DNA of 6,452 nucleotides from positions 1-6,452 of the forward strand of contig JBBTRY010000010.1 in the NCBI GenBank assembly GCA_038064955.1, read 5' to 3'. Both the position numbers and the translations under genes were made by a program. Source of the DNA: JBBTQX01 sp038064955. GTDB lineage: Bacteria; Patescibacteriota; Minisyncoccia; UBA6257; GWB1-50-10. Every line of letters starts with the position of its first letter. The first letter of the stretch is position 1. Below are positions 1 to 5,347 of this stretch, in pieces. The notes beneath the pieces were generated by a model. That model did no database searches and was not told where the DNA came from. It was given only the letters and a program-made list of their open reading frames with translations.

Positions 1-730
1 AGCTTTCTTCCGCTTTCAACTCCGCGATTTCCTTGTTACGCGCGAAACCGCAAAGTCGGCAAAGCAGTATCTCATCCTCGCCCGCCTCGCTTTCCACCAT
101 GAATTCGTGGGAAATATTCTTCGTAAAATCTCCGCCGGAGGCCTCCGTCACATATGTCTTCAGCCCGAGCCGGCTGAAAACTTTCAAATAGGCCTTTCTG
201 GCTTCATCATAATATTCTTCGAGCGAAGCTTCGTTCTCGTGGAAGCTATAAAGGTCTTTCATTATGAATTGCCGCCCGCGAATGAGGCCGGATTTGGCAC
301 GGGGTTCGTCGCGGAACTTCATCTGAATCTGGTAGACTGAAAGCGGTAAATCGGCGTAGGAACTAATGATAGGCTTCGCGAGCGGGGTCACGATTTCCTC
401 GTGCGTGGGGCCGAGACCGAACTCATGGCCACCGCGATCTTTGAACTGGTACATTATTTTCGACATTCCCTCCCACCGGCCCGTCACGTCCCAGGCCGAA
501 CGCGGATGAAGCGCCGGCATCAGGATTTCACTCGCTCCCAACGCGTTCATTTCCTCGCGGATGACATTCTGGATTTTTTCGATTACCCGCCAGCCGAGCG
601 GGAGATATGAATAGGCTCCAGCCATCAGCTTCTGAATGAAATTCGCCCGAATCAAAAATTGGGCGTTTATAGCAACTTCATCCTTGGGAAAATCCTTCTG
701 GGTCTTGAAGAATAAGTGCGATTGGCGCAT
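1..730 (-). CDS. proS: Proline--tRNA ligase, N-terminal 243 codons (runs off the left edge)
   Basis: Class II aminoacyl-tRNA synthetase that charges tRNA-Pro with proline in the cytoplasm. I translated the minus strand from the ATG at 730-728. The open frame continues to the window edge, so the protein is cut by the window and not necessarily broken. Visible signatures are the motif 1 region (about residues 45-75, ending LGASEILMP), GPTHEE at 107-112, and motif 2 with FRDEPR at 139-144 followed by GLIRGRQF at 148-155 and MKDLYSFH at 157-164. SHEF lies at 207-210, and a Cys pair C224/C227 precedes a GFARNKEIAE segment. Motif 3 and the anticodon-binding domain lie outside the window, so I cannot tell whether the bacterial editing insertion is present. 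No Shine-Dalgarno sequence precedes the ATG; a candidate promoter sits so close that the mRNA may be leaderless. Family assignment is confident. Confidence 0.96.
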   Translation of the reverse strand, partial: MRQSHLFFKTQKDFPKDEVAINAQFLIRANFIQKLMAGAYSYLPLGWRVIEKIQNVIREEMNALGASEILMPALHPRSAWDVTGRWEGMSKIMYQFKDRGGHEFGLGPTHEEIVTPLAKPIISSYADLPLSVYQIQMKFRDEPRAKSGLIRGRQFIMKDLYSFHENEASLEEYYDEARKAYLKVFSRLGLKTYVTEASGGDFTKNISHEFMVESEAGEDEILLCRLCGFARNKEIAELKAEES

Positions 731-736
731 ACAAAG

Positions 737-765
737 ATACTATCAAAGGGCTGGATTTATGACAA
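737..765 (-). promoter_or_regulatory. Candidate sigma70-type promoter of proS, nearly leaderless
   Basis: On the minus strand TTGTCA (760-765, 5/6 match to TTGACA) is separated by 17 nt from TAGTAT (737-742, 4/6 match to TATAAT). A start about 7 nt beyond the -10 box would fall on or next to the proS ATG at 730, giving a transcript with almost no 5' leader. This agrees with the missing Shine-Dalgarno sequence. It is a prediction by eye from box match and spacing only. Confidence 0.45.
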
Positions 766-778
766 CCAAGAACCAATC

Positions 779-917
779 GCGAGAAACCCTTTCCTCCAAA
801 AACACGCTATCAATTTCCCCAGCGAGCAAATTGCGCTCGCTCTCGGCCTCGCTCGCCCTTCGGGCACCCTGCCCGCTCGGCCTGCGAGACGGTTTTCTTG
901 AGAAAAGAGTTTCTCGC
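779..917. repeat. 139-bp element with 27-bp imperfect inverted-repeat arms
   Basis: The arms 779-805 and 891-917 are inverted copies matching at 21 of 27 positions, including a perfect outermost 9 bp (GCGAGAAAC / GTTTCTCGC). The GC-rich interior holds further palindromes: AGCGAGC (821-827) with GCTCGCT (835-841), and GCCC (855-858) with GGGC (862-865). It lies between the orf214 terminator and the proS promoter. It could be a small non-autonomous mobile or REP-like element, or a structured intergenic RNA. I see no flanking target duplication. A GTG-started frame of 72 codons (961-743, minus) crosses it but looks like a by-product of the repeat. Confidence 0.55.
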
Positions 918-920
918 TCA

Positions 921-978
921 TCACAAAAATTAGTTGTGAACTCCGGAGTTCCGCCGCGCACAACCGTGGCCGTGCGCG
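921..978. repeat. Cluster of three small perfect palindromes
   Basis: Three palindromes follow each other closely: TCACAA (921-926) with TTGTGA (934-939); a gapless 12-bp palindrome AACTCCGGAGTT (939-950); and CGCGCAC (955-961) with GTGCGCG (972-978). With the element at 779-917 they make almost the whole proS-orf214 spacer (731-1009) potentially self-pairing. No recognised RNA family or protein site is evident. These may be part of the same repeat element or protein-binding sites. Confidence 0.5.
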
Positions 979-1007
979 CAACGTCTACTATCCACCTTTA
1001 TAATAAC

Positions 1008-1044
1008 AAAAAAATCCCTTAAATTCTTGCAAATCTAAGGGATT
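1008..1044 (-). terminator. Intrinsic terminator of orf214
   Basis: On the minus strand a perfect 9-bp stem (arms 1036-1044 and 1013-1021) ends in a run of seven T (complement of A at 1008-1014, two of them in the stem). The 14-nt loop can extend the helix by 3 bp after one mismatch (1023-1025 with 1032-1034). It begins about 30 nt after the orf214 stop codon. The stem is modest in G+C, so efficiency is uncertain, but position and T-run fit termination of orf214 before proS. Confidence 0.6.
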
Positions 1045-1064
1045 AAAAACAAAACAATATCTTC
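1010..1064. repeat. 55-bp exact direct repeat, copy 1
   Basis: Identical base for base to 6398-6452, 5388 bp away in the same orientation. This copy begins 8 nt past the orf214 stop codon and contains the terminator hairpin. To the left the two copies diverge after the shared A-run (seven A here, five A preceded by T in copy 2). To the right, copy 2 is cut by the window end, so the true repeat may be longer and could reach into the 3' end of orf214. Confidence 0.95.
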
Positions 1065-1072
1065 AATATCTG

Positions 1073-1717
1073 CTACTTGCCGGAGAACGCGACCCGTCCA
1101 GCCCGACGGAAATCACCGCCAAACCAAGCCCAGAACAGAGACCAACGCTTGCCATACAGAACGAGGTACGAGATGTTCCGGCGGCCGTGCCTGACCACCA
1201 CGACCAAACCGGAGAAATCTATGTAGATTTTCCCGAGAAGTTTCATGAACTCCGGGAACTCATCCTGATGTTCAACGAGCCATAAAGCTTGTTGATAACC
1301 GAGGATGAGGTCAAGCTTCAGATTGATGCGGGCTTCATACTCTTTTCCGCTTATCCGGTCCTCGCTCGGACGGAGAACGGTCGCGAGATTGAGTATGATC
1401 GCCTCGGTTGGCGAAGTGTCCCGTTCAATGGATTTAATCCAAGAGAATCTCTTTTGGAGCTCTTCCAAAGTGGGACGCGGTAATGCGGGGATGGAAATAG
1501 AGAGGGGTTCAATGGTATTGAACGAATCGGAAATTTGTAAAACACGATCGTTGTTGTGATTGATCCAATCAACGAAACTCTCCGCCACAACGCTATTAGA
1601 TGAATTAAGAGAATCGATAGCGTTTTGCATTTTTTGACTGTCAATCTCTTCCCTATTAGTTTTAACGAGAAGTTTTGACATCAAATCATGAAACTGACCT
1701 TCTGAGGCTTTTTTCAT
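1073..1717 (-). CDS. Unrecognised 214-residue protein; candidate DGR-type variable protein
   Basis: No function is assignable with confidence. The start is the ATG at 1717-1715, fixed by AAGGAGA six nt upstream; the stop is TAG at 1075-1073. There is no signal peptide and no clear membrane span. Residues 1-60 are Lys/Asn/Asp-rich and probably helical. Residues 125-170 form a more conserved-looking block (YEARINLKLDLILGYQQALW, 127-146, then an acidic EHQDEFPEF). Residues 171-214 are Arg/Trp/Gly-rich with W192, W196 and W198 and end GRVAFSGK. The last 44 codons are strongly adenine-poor, unlike the rest of the gene. From memory, proteins ending this way recur in Parcubacteria; I cannot verify that here. 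The gene stands alone with its own consensus promoter and terminator. A C-terminal ligand-binding (C-type-lectin-like) domain diversified by a retroelement is one reading; a simple expanded paralogous family is another. Confidence 0.85.
   Translation of the reverse strand: MKKASEGQFHDLMSKLLVKTNREEIDSQKMQNAIDSLNSSNSVVAESFVDWINHNNDRVLQISDSFNTIEPLSISIPALPRPTLEELQKRFSWIKSIERDTSPTEAIILNLATVLRPSEDRISGKEYEARINLKLDLILGYQQALWLVEHQDEFPEFMKLLGKIYIDFSGLVVVVRHGRRNISYLVLYGKRWSLFWAWFGGDFRRAGRVAFSGK
1076..1207 (-). other. Adenine-depleted 3' segment of orf214 (putative variable region)
   Basis: The coding strand of these 44 codons has 13 A in 132 nt, with one A-free run of about 34 nt around the Trp codons. 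The first 132 nt of the same gene contain 49 A. Twenty-seven of the 44 codons end in C or T. Adenine-specific mutagenesis of an AAC/AAT-rich template would leave this pattern, and DGR variable regions typically lie at the 3' end of their target gene. High local G+C alone could also produce it. Confidence 0.4.
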
Positions 1718-1723
1718 GGTATT

Positions 1724-1730
1724 TCTCCTT
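1724..1730 (-). promoter_or_regulatory. Strong Shine-Dalgarno sequence of orf214
   Basis: AAGGAGA on the minus strand, ending 6 nt before the ATG at 1717. It is the clearest ribosome binding site in the window and decides the orf214 start; mreB, holB, frr, ddl and proS lack an equally good one. Confidence 0.85.
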
Positions 1731-1744
1731 ATGTTAAATTTTGG

Positions 1745-1775
1745 CTAATCTATAATTCCGCACTTTGCGGATTAG
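1745..1775 (-). promoter_or_regulatory. Hairpin in the orf214 5' leader
   Basis: CTAATC (1745-1750) pairs with GATTAG (1770-1775), and CGCA (1759-1762) pairs with TGCG (1766-1769) in the same helix across an 8-nt bulge (1751-1758); the loop is CTT. The structure lies inside the predicted leader of about 77 nt and ends about 15 nt upstream of the Shine-Dalgarno sequence. It could stabilise the mRNA or regulate translation. I recognise no riboswitch or protein-leader family. Confidence 0.45.
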
Positions 1776-1800
1776 GACTCACCATTAAGTTTCTGTTTAA

Positions 1801-1829
1801 ATTATAGACCTAATCTTTAAATCTGTCAA
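1801..1829 (-). promoter_or_regulatory. Perfect consensus sigma70 promoter of orf214
   Basis: The minus strand carries TTGACA (1824-1829), exactly 17 nt, then TATAAT (1801-1806): a full 12/12 match at optimal spacing. Transcription should start near 1794, giving a leader of about 77 nt. This is by far the best promoter in the window and predicts strong, largely activator-independent transcription of orf214 separate from ddl. Confidence 0.88.
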
Positions 1830-1841
1830 AAATAGAGCTTC

Positions 1842-1849
1842 GGGGGGGG
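1842..1849. repeat. G8 homopolymer (C8 on the transcribed strand)
   Basis: Eight G in a row lie 12 bp upstream of the orf214 -35 box, in the ddl-orf214 spacer. Tracts this long can slip during replication, and sequence errors also collect in them. The flanks CTTCG (1837-1841) and CGAAG (1860-1864) are complementary, so the tract may sit in a weak hairpin. Confidence 0.6.
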
Positions 1850-1887
1850 TCGTCTGTGACGAAGAATGAGTTTTTTATGAAGACTTC

Positions 1888-1925
1888 TCCCGCGATTGCA
1901 ACCCCGATCTGGAAGAATTGCGGGA
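1888..1925 (-). other. Hairpin directly after the ddl stop codon
   Basis: TCCCGC (1888-1893) and GCGGGA (1920-1925) are complementary across a 26-nt loop, and the stem starts immediately after the ddl TAA (1928-1926). No T-run follows on the minus strand, so this is not a standard intrinsic terminator. It could be a weak terminator or a 3'-end stabiliser of ddl mRNA. Confidence 0.3.
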
Positions 1926-2897
1926 TTATTTTAAAAGCGAGCCCTCAATAATAATCTCAAGAAGCTTAGGGAAAGAAATATTGAGGACTTTGGCGGCCTT
2001 CGGAAGCAGGCTGTTCTCCGTCATTCCCGGAATGGTATTGGTTTCGAGCATATAGAGCTTTCCCTTGGCATCCAGAATAAAATCGCTCCGGGAAAAGCTC
2101 CGGCAACCCAGTATTTTATGGGCGAGAAGCGCCGTCCGCTTCACCATTTGCGTATGCGAATCGGGCAGATTAGCCGGTGTCATTTCCAATGTTGCCGGGT
2201 CGTACTTCGTCTTATAGTCAAAAAACTGGGCGCCGGCCGATATGATTTCCGTCGGCGGCAAGGCGAAGGCGGAACGGGGCATGCCCGAATCCACAACGCC
2301 GCAGGTCAGCTCCCGGCCGGGGATGAATTCCTGAACGATGATTTCCTTGGAATCCTTGAAAGAAAGTTCCAGCGCCTGCTTCAAATCTTTCGCGTCTTTT
2401 TCGATTCTCACGCCCAGACTGGAACCGCTCGCGTTCGGCTTTATCACCCACGGCTTTCCCAGGAGCGATATGATTTTTTTCGCGATACCGTCCCGATCCT
2501 TGAACCATTCGTGTTTGGATAAATGGATGGTGGGCGGTATCAGTAATCCGGCATCCCGGAAAAGTCGAAGCGAGAGCCACTTGTTCATCCCGAGCGCACT
2601 CGCCATCGCGTCCGAGCCCGTATAGGGCATTCCCACGGAATCCAGAATGGTCTGCACCGTGCCGTCTTCGCCGTAAGGGCCGTGCATCGCAATGAAAGCT
2701 AAATCGAAAAGTTTCTTCAAATCCTCGGGTTCCACGGGCCACTCCCCGCTCCGGCTTATCGTGAATTCCCTGGCTTCGTATTTTTCCGGATCGAGATTCA
2801 AGACAATATTCTTGCCGGTCGCGAGAGACACATCGTGCTCCGGCGAAGGCCCACCGGTCAATACGGCTATTTTCTTTTTATTATTATGTTTAGCCAT
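1926..2897 (-). CDS. ddl: D-alanine--D-alanine ligase
   Basis: Cytoplasmic ATP-grasp enzyme that joins two D-alanines for the peptidoglycan precursor. The 323 residues are close to the usual length (just over 300). The N-terminal domain has GGPSPEHDVSLATG at 15-28, with E20 as the usual substrate-orienting Glu, and HGPYGEDG at 72-79. The ATP-grasp core shows KPWVIKPNASGSSLGV at 148-163, QEFIPGREL at 189-197, the omega-loop DYKTKY at 227-232, and the metal-site block SDF (D272) with LETNTIPGMT at 284-293 (E285, N287) plus S296. All expected catalytic residues are present, so it should be active. The ATG at 2897-2895 has no clear Shine-Dalgarno sequence. The gene is separated from rseP by a very AT-rich spacer that probably holds its own promoter. 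Its presence, with mreB, implies a peptidoglycan wall. Confidence 0.97.
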   Translation of the reverse strand: MAKHNNKKKIAVLTGGPSPEHDVSLATGKNIVLNLDPEKYEAREFTISRSGEWPVEPEDLKKLFDLAFIAMHGPYGEDGTVQTILDSVGMPYTGSDAMASALGMNKWLSLRLFRDAGLLIPPTIHLSKHEWFKDRDGIAKKIISLLGKPWVIKPNASGSSLGVRIEKDAKDLKQALELSFKDSKEIIVQEFIPGRELTCGVVDSGMPRSAFALPPTEIISAGAQFFDYKTKYDPATLEMTPANLPDSHTQMVKRTALLAHKILGCRSFSRSDFILDAKGKLYMLETNTIPGMTENSLLPKAAKVLNISFPKLLEIIIEGSLLK

Positions 2898-3003
2898 ACT
2901 AATTAATTTTTATAATTTTTAATTTTGTAAATAAATCTTAATTTCTTAATTTTTAAACATTGTAAAATTTGAACATTATTTAAAAATTCAAAAATTACAA
3001 AAT
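2898..3003. other. Extremely AT-rich spacer between rseP and ddl
   Basis: Only about 10 of 106 bases are G or C, against roughly half in the flanking genes. No gene fits. Many partial -10-like hexamers occur, so a ddl promoter is likely here, but I cannot choose one. A 10-bp inverted match (2921-2930 with 2995-3004) is not significant at this composition. I see no T-run hairpin ending the rseP transcript. Confidence 0.6.
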
Positions 3004-4029
3004 TTACAGAAATCTTCCGATATCCTTAATTGTAATGAAAATCATCAGGAATATCAGGACCGCGAAACCGGCGCCGTTCACCCATATCTGGAATTGCTTG
3101 GAAATGGGCCGGCGAATAATTTTCTCGATTATTAAAAAGAGAAAGCGGCCGCCGTCCAAAGCCGGGAAAGGCAGGAGATTCAAGACGGCCAAATTAATAG
3201 AAATGAGCGCCAGAAGCTGGATGAGGTAAATGAAGCCCAATGAGGTGGCCTGGGCGGCGATAAAGACGATTCCCACGGGCCCCGCGACATTCTCTATGGC
3301 CCGAGGCGCAGTGAAGAGCTGGCCAAAAAACATCACCAAGCCTTCGACGACCATCTTGGATGTTTCCCAAACTCCGGTGAAACCCGAAATAAGGGCGTTC
3401 GAAAGAGGCTGGGCGGCAAAACCCGTCTCCGTGATATTCACGCCCAACGGGCCCTGACCCTCCGGCGGATTCAGCCGGGGCGCAAGCTCGATACTCATCT
3501 TTTCGCTTCCCCGTTCGATTCCGAGTGTAATCTCGGGCGCGCCTTTTACGGCTCGGGTAAAATCCTGGGAAGATATCGGGTCGGAAAAATTCGATTCTCC
3601 CGCTTTCAAGTTCGACACGACATCTCCCGCCAAAAGCCCCGCAATCAAGGCCGGCGAATTCGGTGCCACCTCCAATATCATCAAATGCTGCGGTGCGCCG
3701 ACTGCGAAAACGATGCTCAGAAGAAGCCAGCCGAGAACCAGATTCATGAAAATTCCGGCTAAAATCACCATGGTTTTCTTTCGGGCTGGTTCGTCACTGA
3801 AGCCGCCCTTCCCCGAACCATCTTCATTTTGAAGCCGTACGAAGCCCCCGAAAGGCAGAAGATTCACGCTGTAATCGGTTTCTCCGAATCTTTTTTCCCA
3901 GAGCTTCGGCGGAAAACCGATACCGAATTCTTCCACCTTCATCCCCAAAAGCTTCGCGGTGATGAAATGGCCGAATTCGTGGACGAGAATAAGCGCCGCC
4001 AGGCCCAATATCACGACAACAAAGGTCAT
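3004..4029 (-). CDS. rseP: Site-2 protease family zinc metalloprotease, RseP-like
   Basis: Integral membrane protease of the RseP/S2P (M50B) family, which cleaves transmembrane segments of substrates such as anti-sigma factors or signal-peptide remnants. The 341 residues have the expected layout. TM1 (about 3-24) carries HEFGH at 17-21 (zinc ligands H17 and H21, catalytic E18). A PFGGFVRL segment follows at 59-66, and TM2 spans about 86-110. One PDZ domain covers about 113-190, where E. coli RseP (about 450 residues) has two. GPVGI lies at 250-254. TM3 has NLLPFPALDGGR at 284-295, with D292 as third zinc ligand, and a last TM spans 318-338. Before the N in AGIFMN (91-96) an I replaces the usual P. 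Its ATG overlaps the frr stop by 4 nt (ATGA), so translation is probably coupled. The substrate is unknown; no anti-sigma gene is visible. Confidence 0.95.
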   Translation of the reverse strand: MTFVVVILGLAALILVHEFGHFITAKLLGMKVEEFGIGFPPKLWEKRFGETDYSVNLLPFGGFVRLQNEDGSGKGGFSDEPARKKTMVILAGIFMNLVLGWLLLSIVFAVGAPQHLMILEVAPNSPALIAGLLAGDVVSNLKAGESNFSDPISSQDFTRAVKGAPEITLGIERGSEKMSIELAPRLNPPEGQGPLGVNITETGFAAQPLSNALISGFTGVWETSKMVVEGLVMFFGQLFTAPRAIENVAGPVGIVFIAAQATSLGFIYLIQLLALISINLAVLNLLPFPALDGGRFLFLIIEKIIRRPISKQFQIWVNGAGFAVLIFLMIFITIKDIGRFL

Positions 4030-4577
4030 TCGTTTATTTCCCTGATTTTATTTTCCAGGACTTTTTCCATACCTTCATTCAGCTCGTCCACCTCTTTCTG
4101 GACTTGTTCTTTCATTTTGAATTTCTGATCTTCATCCATTTCCTTTGCGTCGAAAGCGGTTTGGACTTTCCTATTGGTTTCGTCCCGCAAATGGCGCATT
4201 TGAATTTTATGCTCTTCCATCACTTTTTTGATGTGCTTTATGAGCTCATCCCTTCTTTCCTGACTCAGTTCCGGTAGAAATATCCGAATAACCTGGCCAT
4301 CGATATTAGCCGAGAGATTCAAAGTGGAAAGCTCTATTGCCTTGGCGACCGAAGGCACCGCCGCCTTATCCCAAACCTGAATGACGATTTCCCGCGGCGG
4401 CTGAATGCTGATCGTTCCCAACTGCTTTATCGGCGTCATTTGGTCGTAATAATTGGTCTTTAAATCCTCGACAATCGCCGCATTCGGCCGTGTCGTGCGA
4501 ACGGCAGCCAAAGCCTTTTTCAGGCTATCAAGAATTGCCTGCCCTTTCGCTTCCAATTCGTTCAAAATAATTTCCAT
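4026..4577 (-). CDS. frr: Ribosome recycling factor
   Basis: Releases the post-termination ribosome from mRNA together with EF-G. The 183 residues match the family's usual 185 or so. Visible features are the first long helix of the three-helix bundle (about 1-30) with VRTTRPNAAIVEDL at 26-39, the NYYDQMTPIKQLGTISIQ segment (42-59) leading to the beta domain II, PREIVIQVWDK at 61-71, and the two long helices from about 105 onward with RRDELIKHIKK and RHLRDETNRK. The C-terminal helices are rich in charged residues, as expected. The ATG at 4577-4575 follows the holB TAA after a single base, and its TGA stop overlaps the rseP ATG. It is therefore the middle gene of a coupled operon. The TGA stop at the normal length supports the standard bacterial code. 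Confidence 0.97.
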   Translation of the reverse strand: MEIILNELEAKGQAILDSLKKALAAVRTTRPNAAIVEDLKTNYYDQMTPIKQLGTISIQPPREIVIQVWDKAAVPSVAKAIELSTLNLSANIDGQVIRIFLPELSQERRDELIKHIKKVMEEHKIQMRHLRDETNRKVQTAFDAKEMDEDQKFKMKEQVQKEVDELNEGMEKVLENKIREINE

Positions 4578-4578
4578 T

Positions 4579-5343
4579 TTAATTGCTTATCTTTTCTTCC
4601 ATAGCTTTTTTCTGGAGGTTCATATTCAAATTATACCTTTTTACCGACATTTCTCTATCCAGGAGCCAAGCCAAAATCCCCGCATTCTTCTTCGGATTCG
4701 CCCGGTGCAATTCCAATATTCGGTTTTCCAGTATTTTCTCGAGATTTTCTTCCTCTTTATCCGGCAGATTATCCAGAATTTCGAAGGCTCGGCCCGGTCG
4801 GCCGAAGGATTGCCGGGCGATTTGTTCGGCCTTCTCTCCTCCGATTCCTCGCTCGTCTTTCAATATCCGGACGATTTCCGACTTCGGGAAGCGCGGAAAA
4901 TAAATCTTGGTCAAACGCGAAAGAAGCGGCGGCAAAAGAACATTCTCGTCGTGGGAAACGAATACAAGAAGTCCGTGGGCCGGCGGTTCTTCCACTACCT
5001 TGAGGAGCGCTCCCTGGGCCTCCGGCGTCAAATCCTCGGCATCATCTATGACCGCGAGCCGATAATGCGATTTAAGAGGTTTCTGCCAAAGAAATCTTTT
5101 TGCCTCCAAAACCTTATCTATTCCCAAACTGTTTTTTTCTTCGTCTTTGACGACGAAGAGCGCGTCCAAAAGTGTCTCGGGCGTTATTTCGAATTTCCCT
5201 GTTTCGAGCGCGTAGGCCAAAAGCTTCGCGAAGGAGTATTTGCCGATTCCTCGGTCGCCGAAGAAAAGATACGATTGGCCGAGCTTATCTTCCTTTATGA
5301 GTTTTTCGAAAGACTTTATTTTTTCGTCGTATCCGAAAAGCAT
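4579..5343 (-). CDS. holB: DNA polymerase III clamp-loader delta-prime subunit (short form)
   Basis: AAA+ protein related to the delta-prime and gamma/tau subunits, which load the sliding clamp during replication. A P-loop GDRGIGKYS lies at 29-37; Tyr follows the Lys (K35-Y36), where Ser/Thr is usual for nucleotide binding. The Walker B-like stretch is RLAVIDDAEDL at 95-105, followed by GALLKVVEEPP at 111-121, which is highly typical of clamp loaders. LLSRL (140-144) sits where the SRC motif is expected, with Leu for Cys. The four-Cys zinc module is absent. At 254 residues it is shorter than the E. coli subunit (334), and the C-terminal collar domain looks reduced. Delta-prime in other bacteria is also not an active ATPase, so the altered P-loop fits. 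It starts 4 nt after mreB and ends 1 nt before frr. A gamma/tau paralogue is less likely given the size and degenerate motifs. Confidence 0.88.
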   Translation of the reverse strand: MLFGYDEKIKSFEKLIKEDKLGQSYLFFGDRGIGKYSFAKLLAYALETGKFEITPETLLDALFVVKDEEKNSLGIDKVLEAKRFLWQKPLKSHYRLAVIDDAEDLTPEAQGALLKVVEEPPAHGLLVFVSHDENVLLPPLLSRLTKIYFPRFPKSEIVRILKDERGIGGEKAEQIARQSFGRPGRAFEILDNLPDKEEENLEKILENRILELHRANPKKNAGILAWLLDREMSVKRYNLNMNLQKKAMEEKISN

Positions 5344-5347
5344 ACGG

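Noticed and set aside
743..961. Minus-strand GTG-started frame of 72 codons just upstream of proS
   Set aside because: It has no ribosome binding site, its product is low-complexity Arg/Ser/Glu, and it is read straight through the palindromic element, so it is probably a by-product of the repeat. A related 74-codon frame at 757-981 has the same weakness.
731..1009. T-box or other amino-acid-responsive leader for proS
   Set aside because: The conserved T-box bulge sequence is absent, and the best proS promoter lies downstream of the structured region, so the palindromes would not be in the proS mRNA.
636..1022. Plus-strand frame of 128 codons over the start of proS and the spacer
   Set aside because: It overlaps proS antisense and the inverted-repeat element, and has no recognisable motifs and no promoter or ribosome binding site.
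1856..1880. Plus-strand terminator (weak hairpin followed by T6 at 1871-1876)
   Set aside because: No plus-strand gene is transcribed towards it, and the stem is interrupted by the G8 run.
2921..3004. 10-bp inverted match in the rseP-ddl spacer
   Set aside because: At about 91% A+T such matches arise easily by chance, and no G+C stem core or T-run terminator geometry is present.
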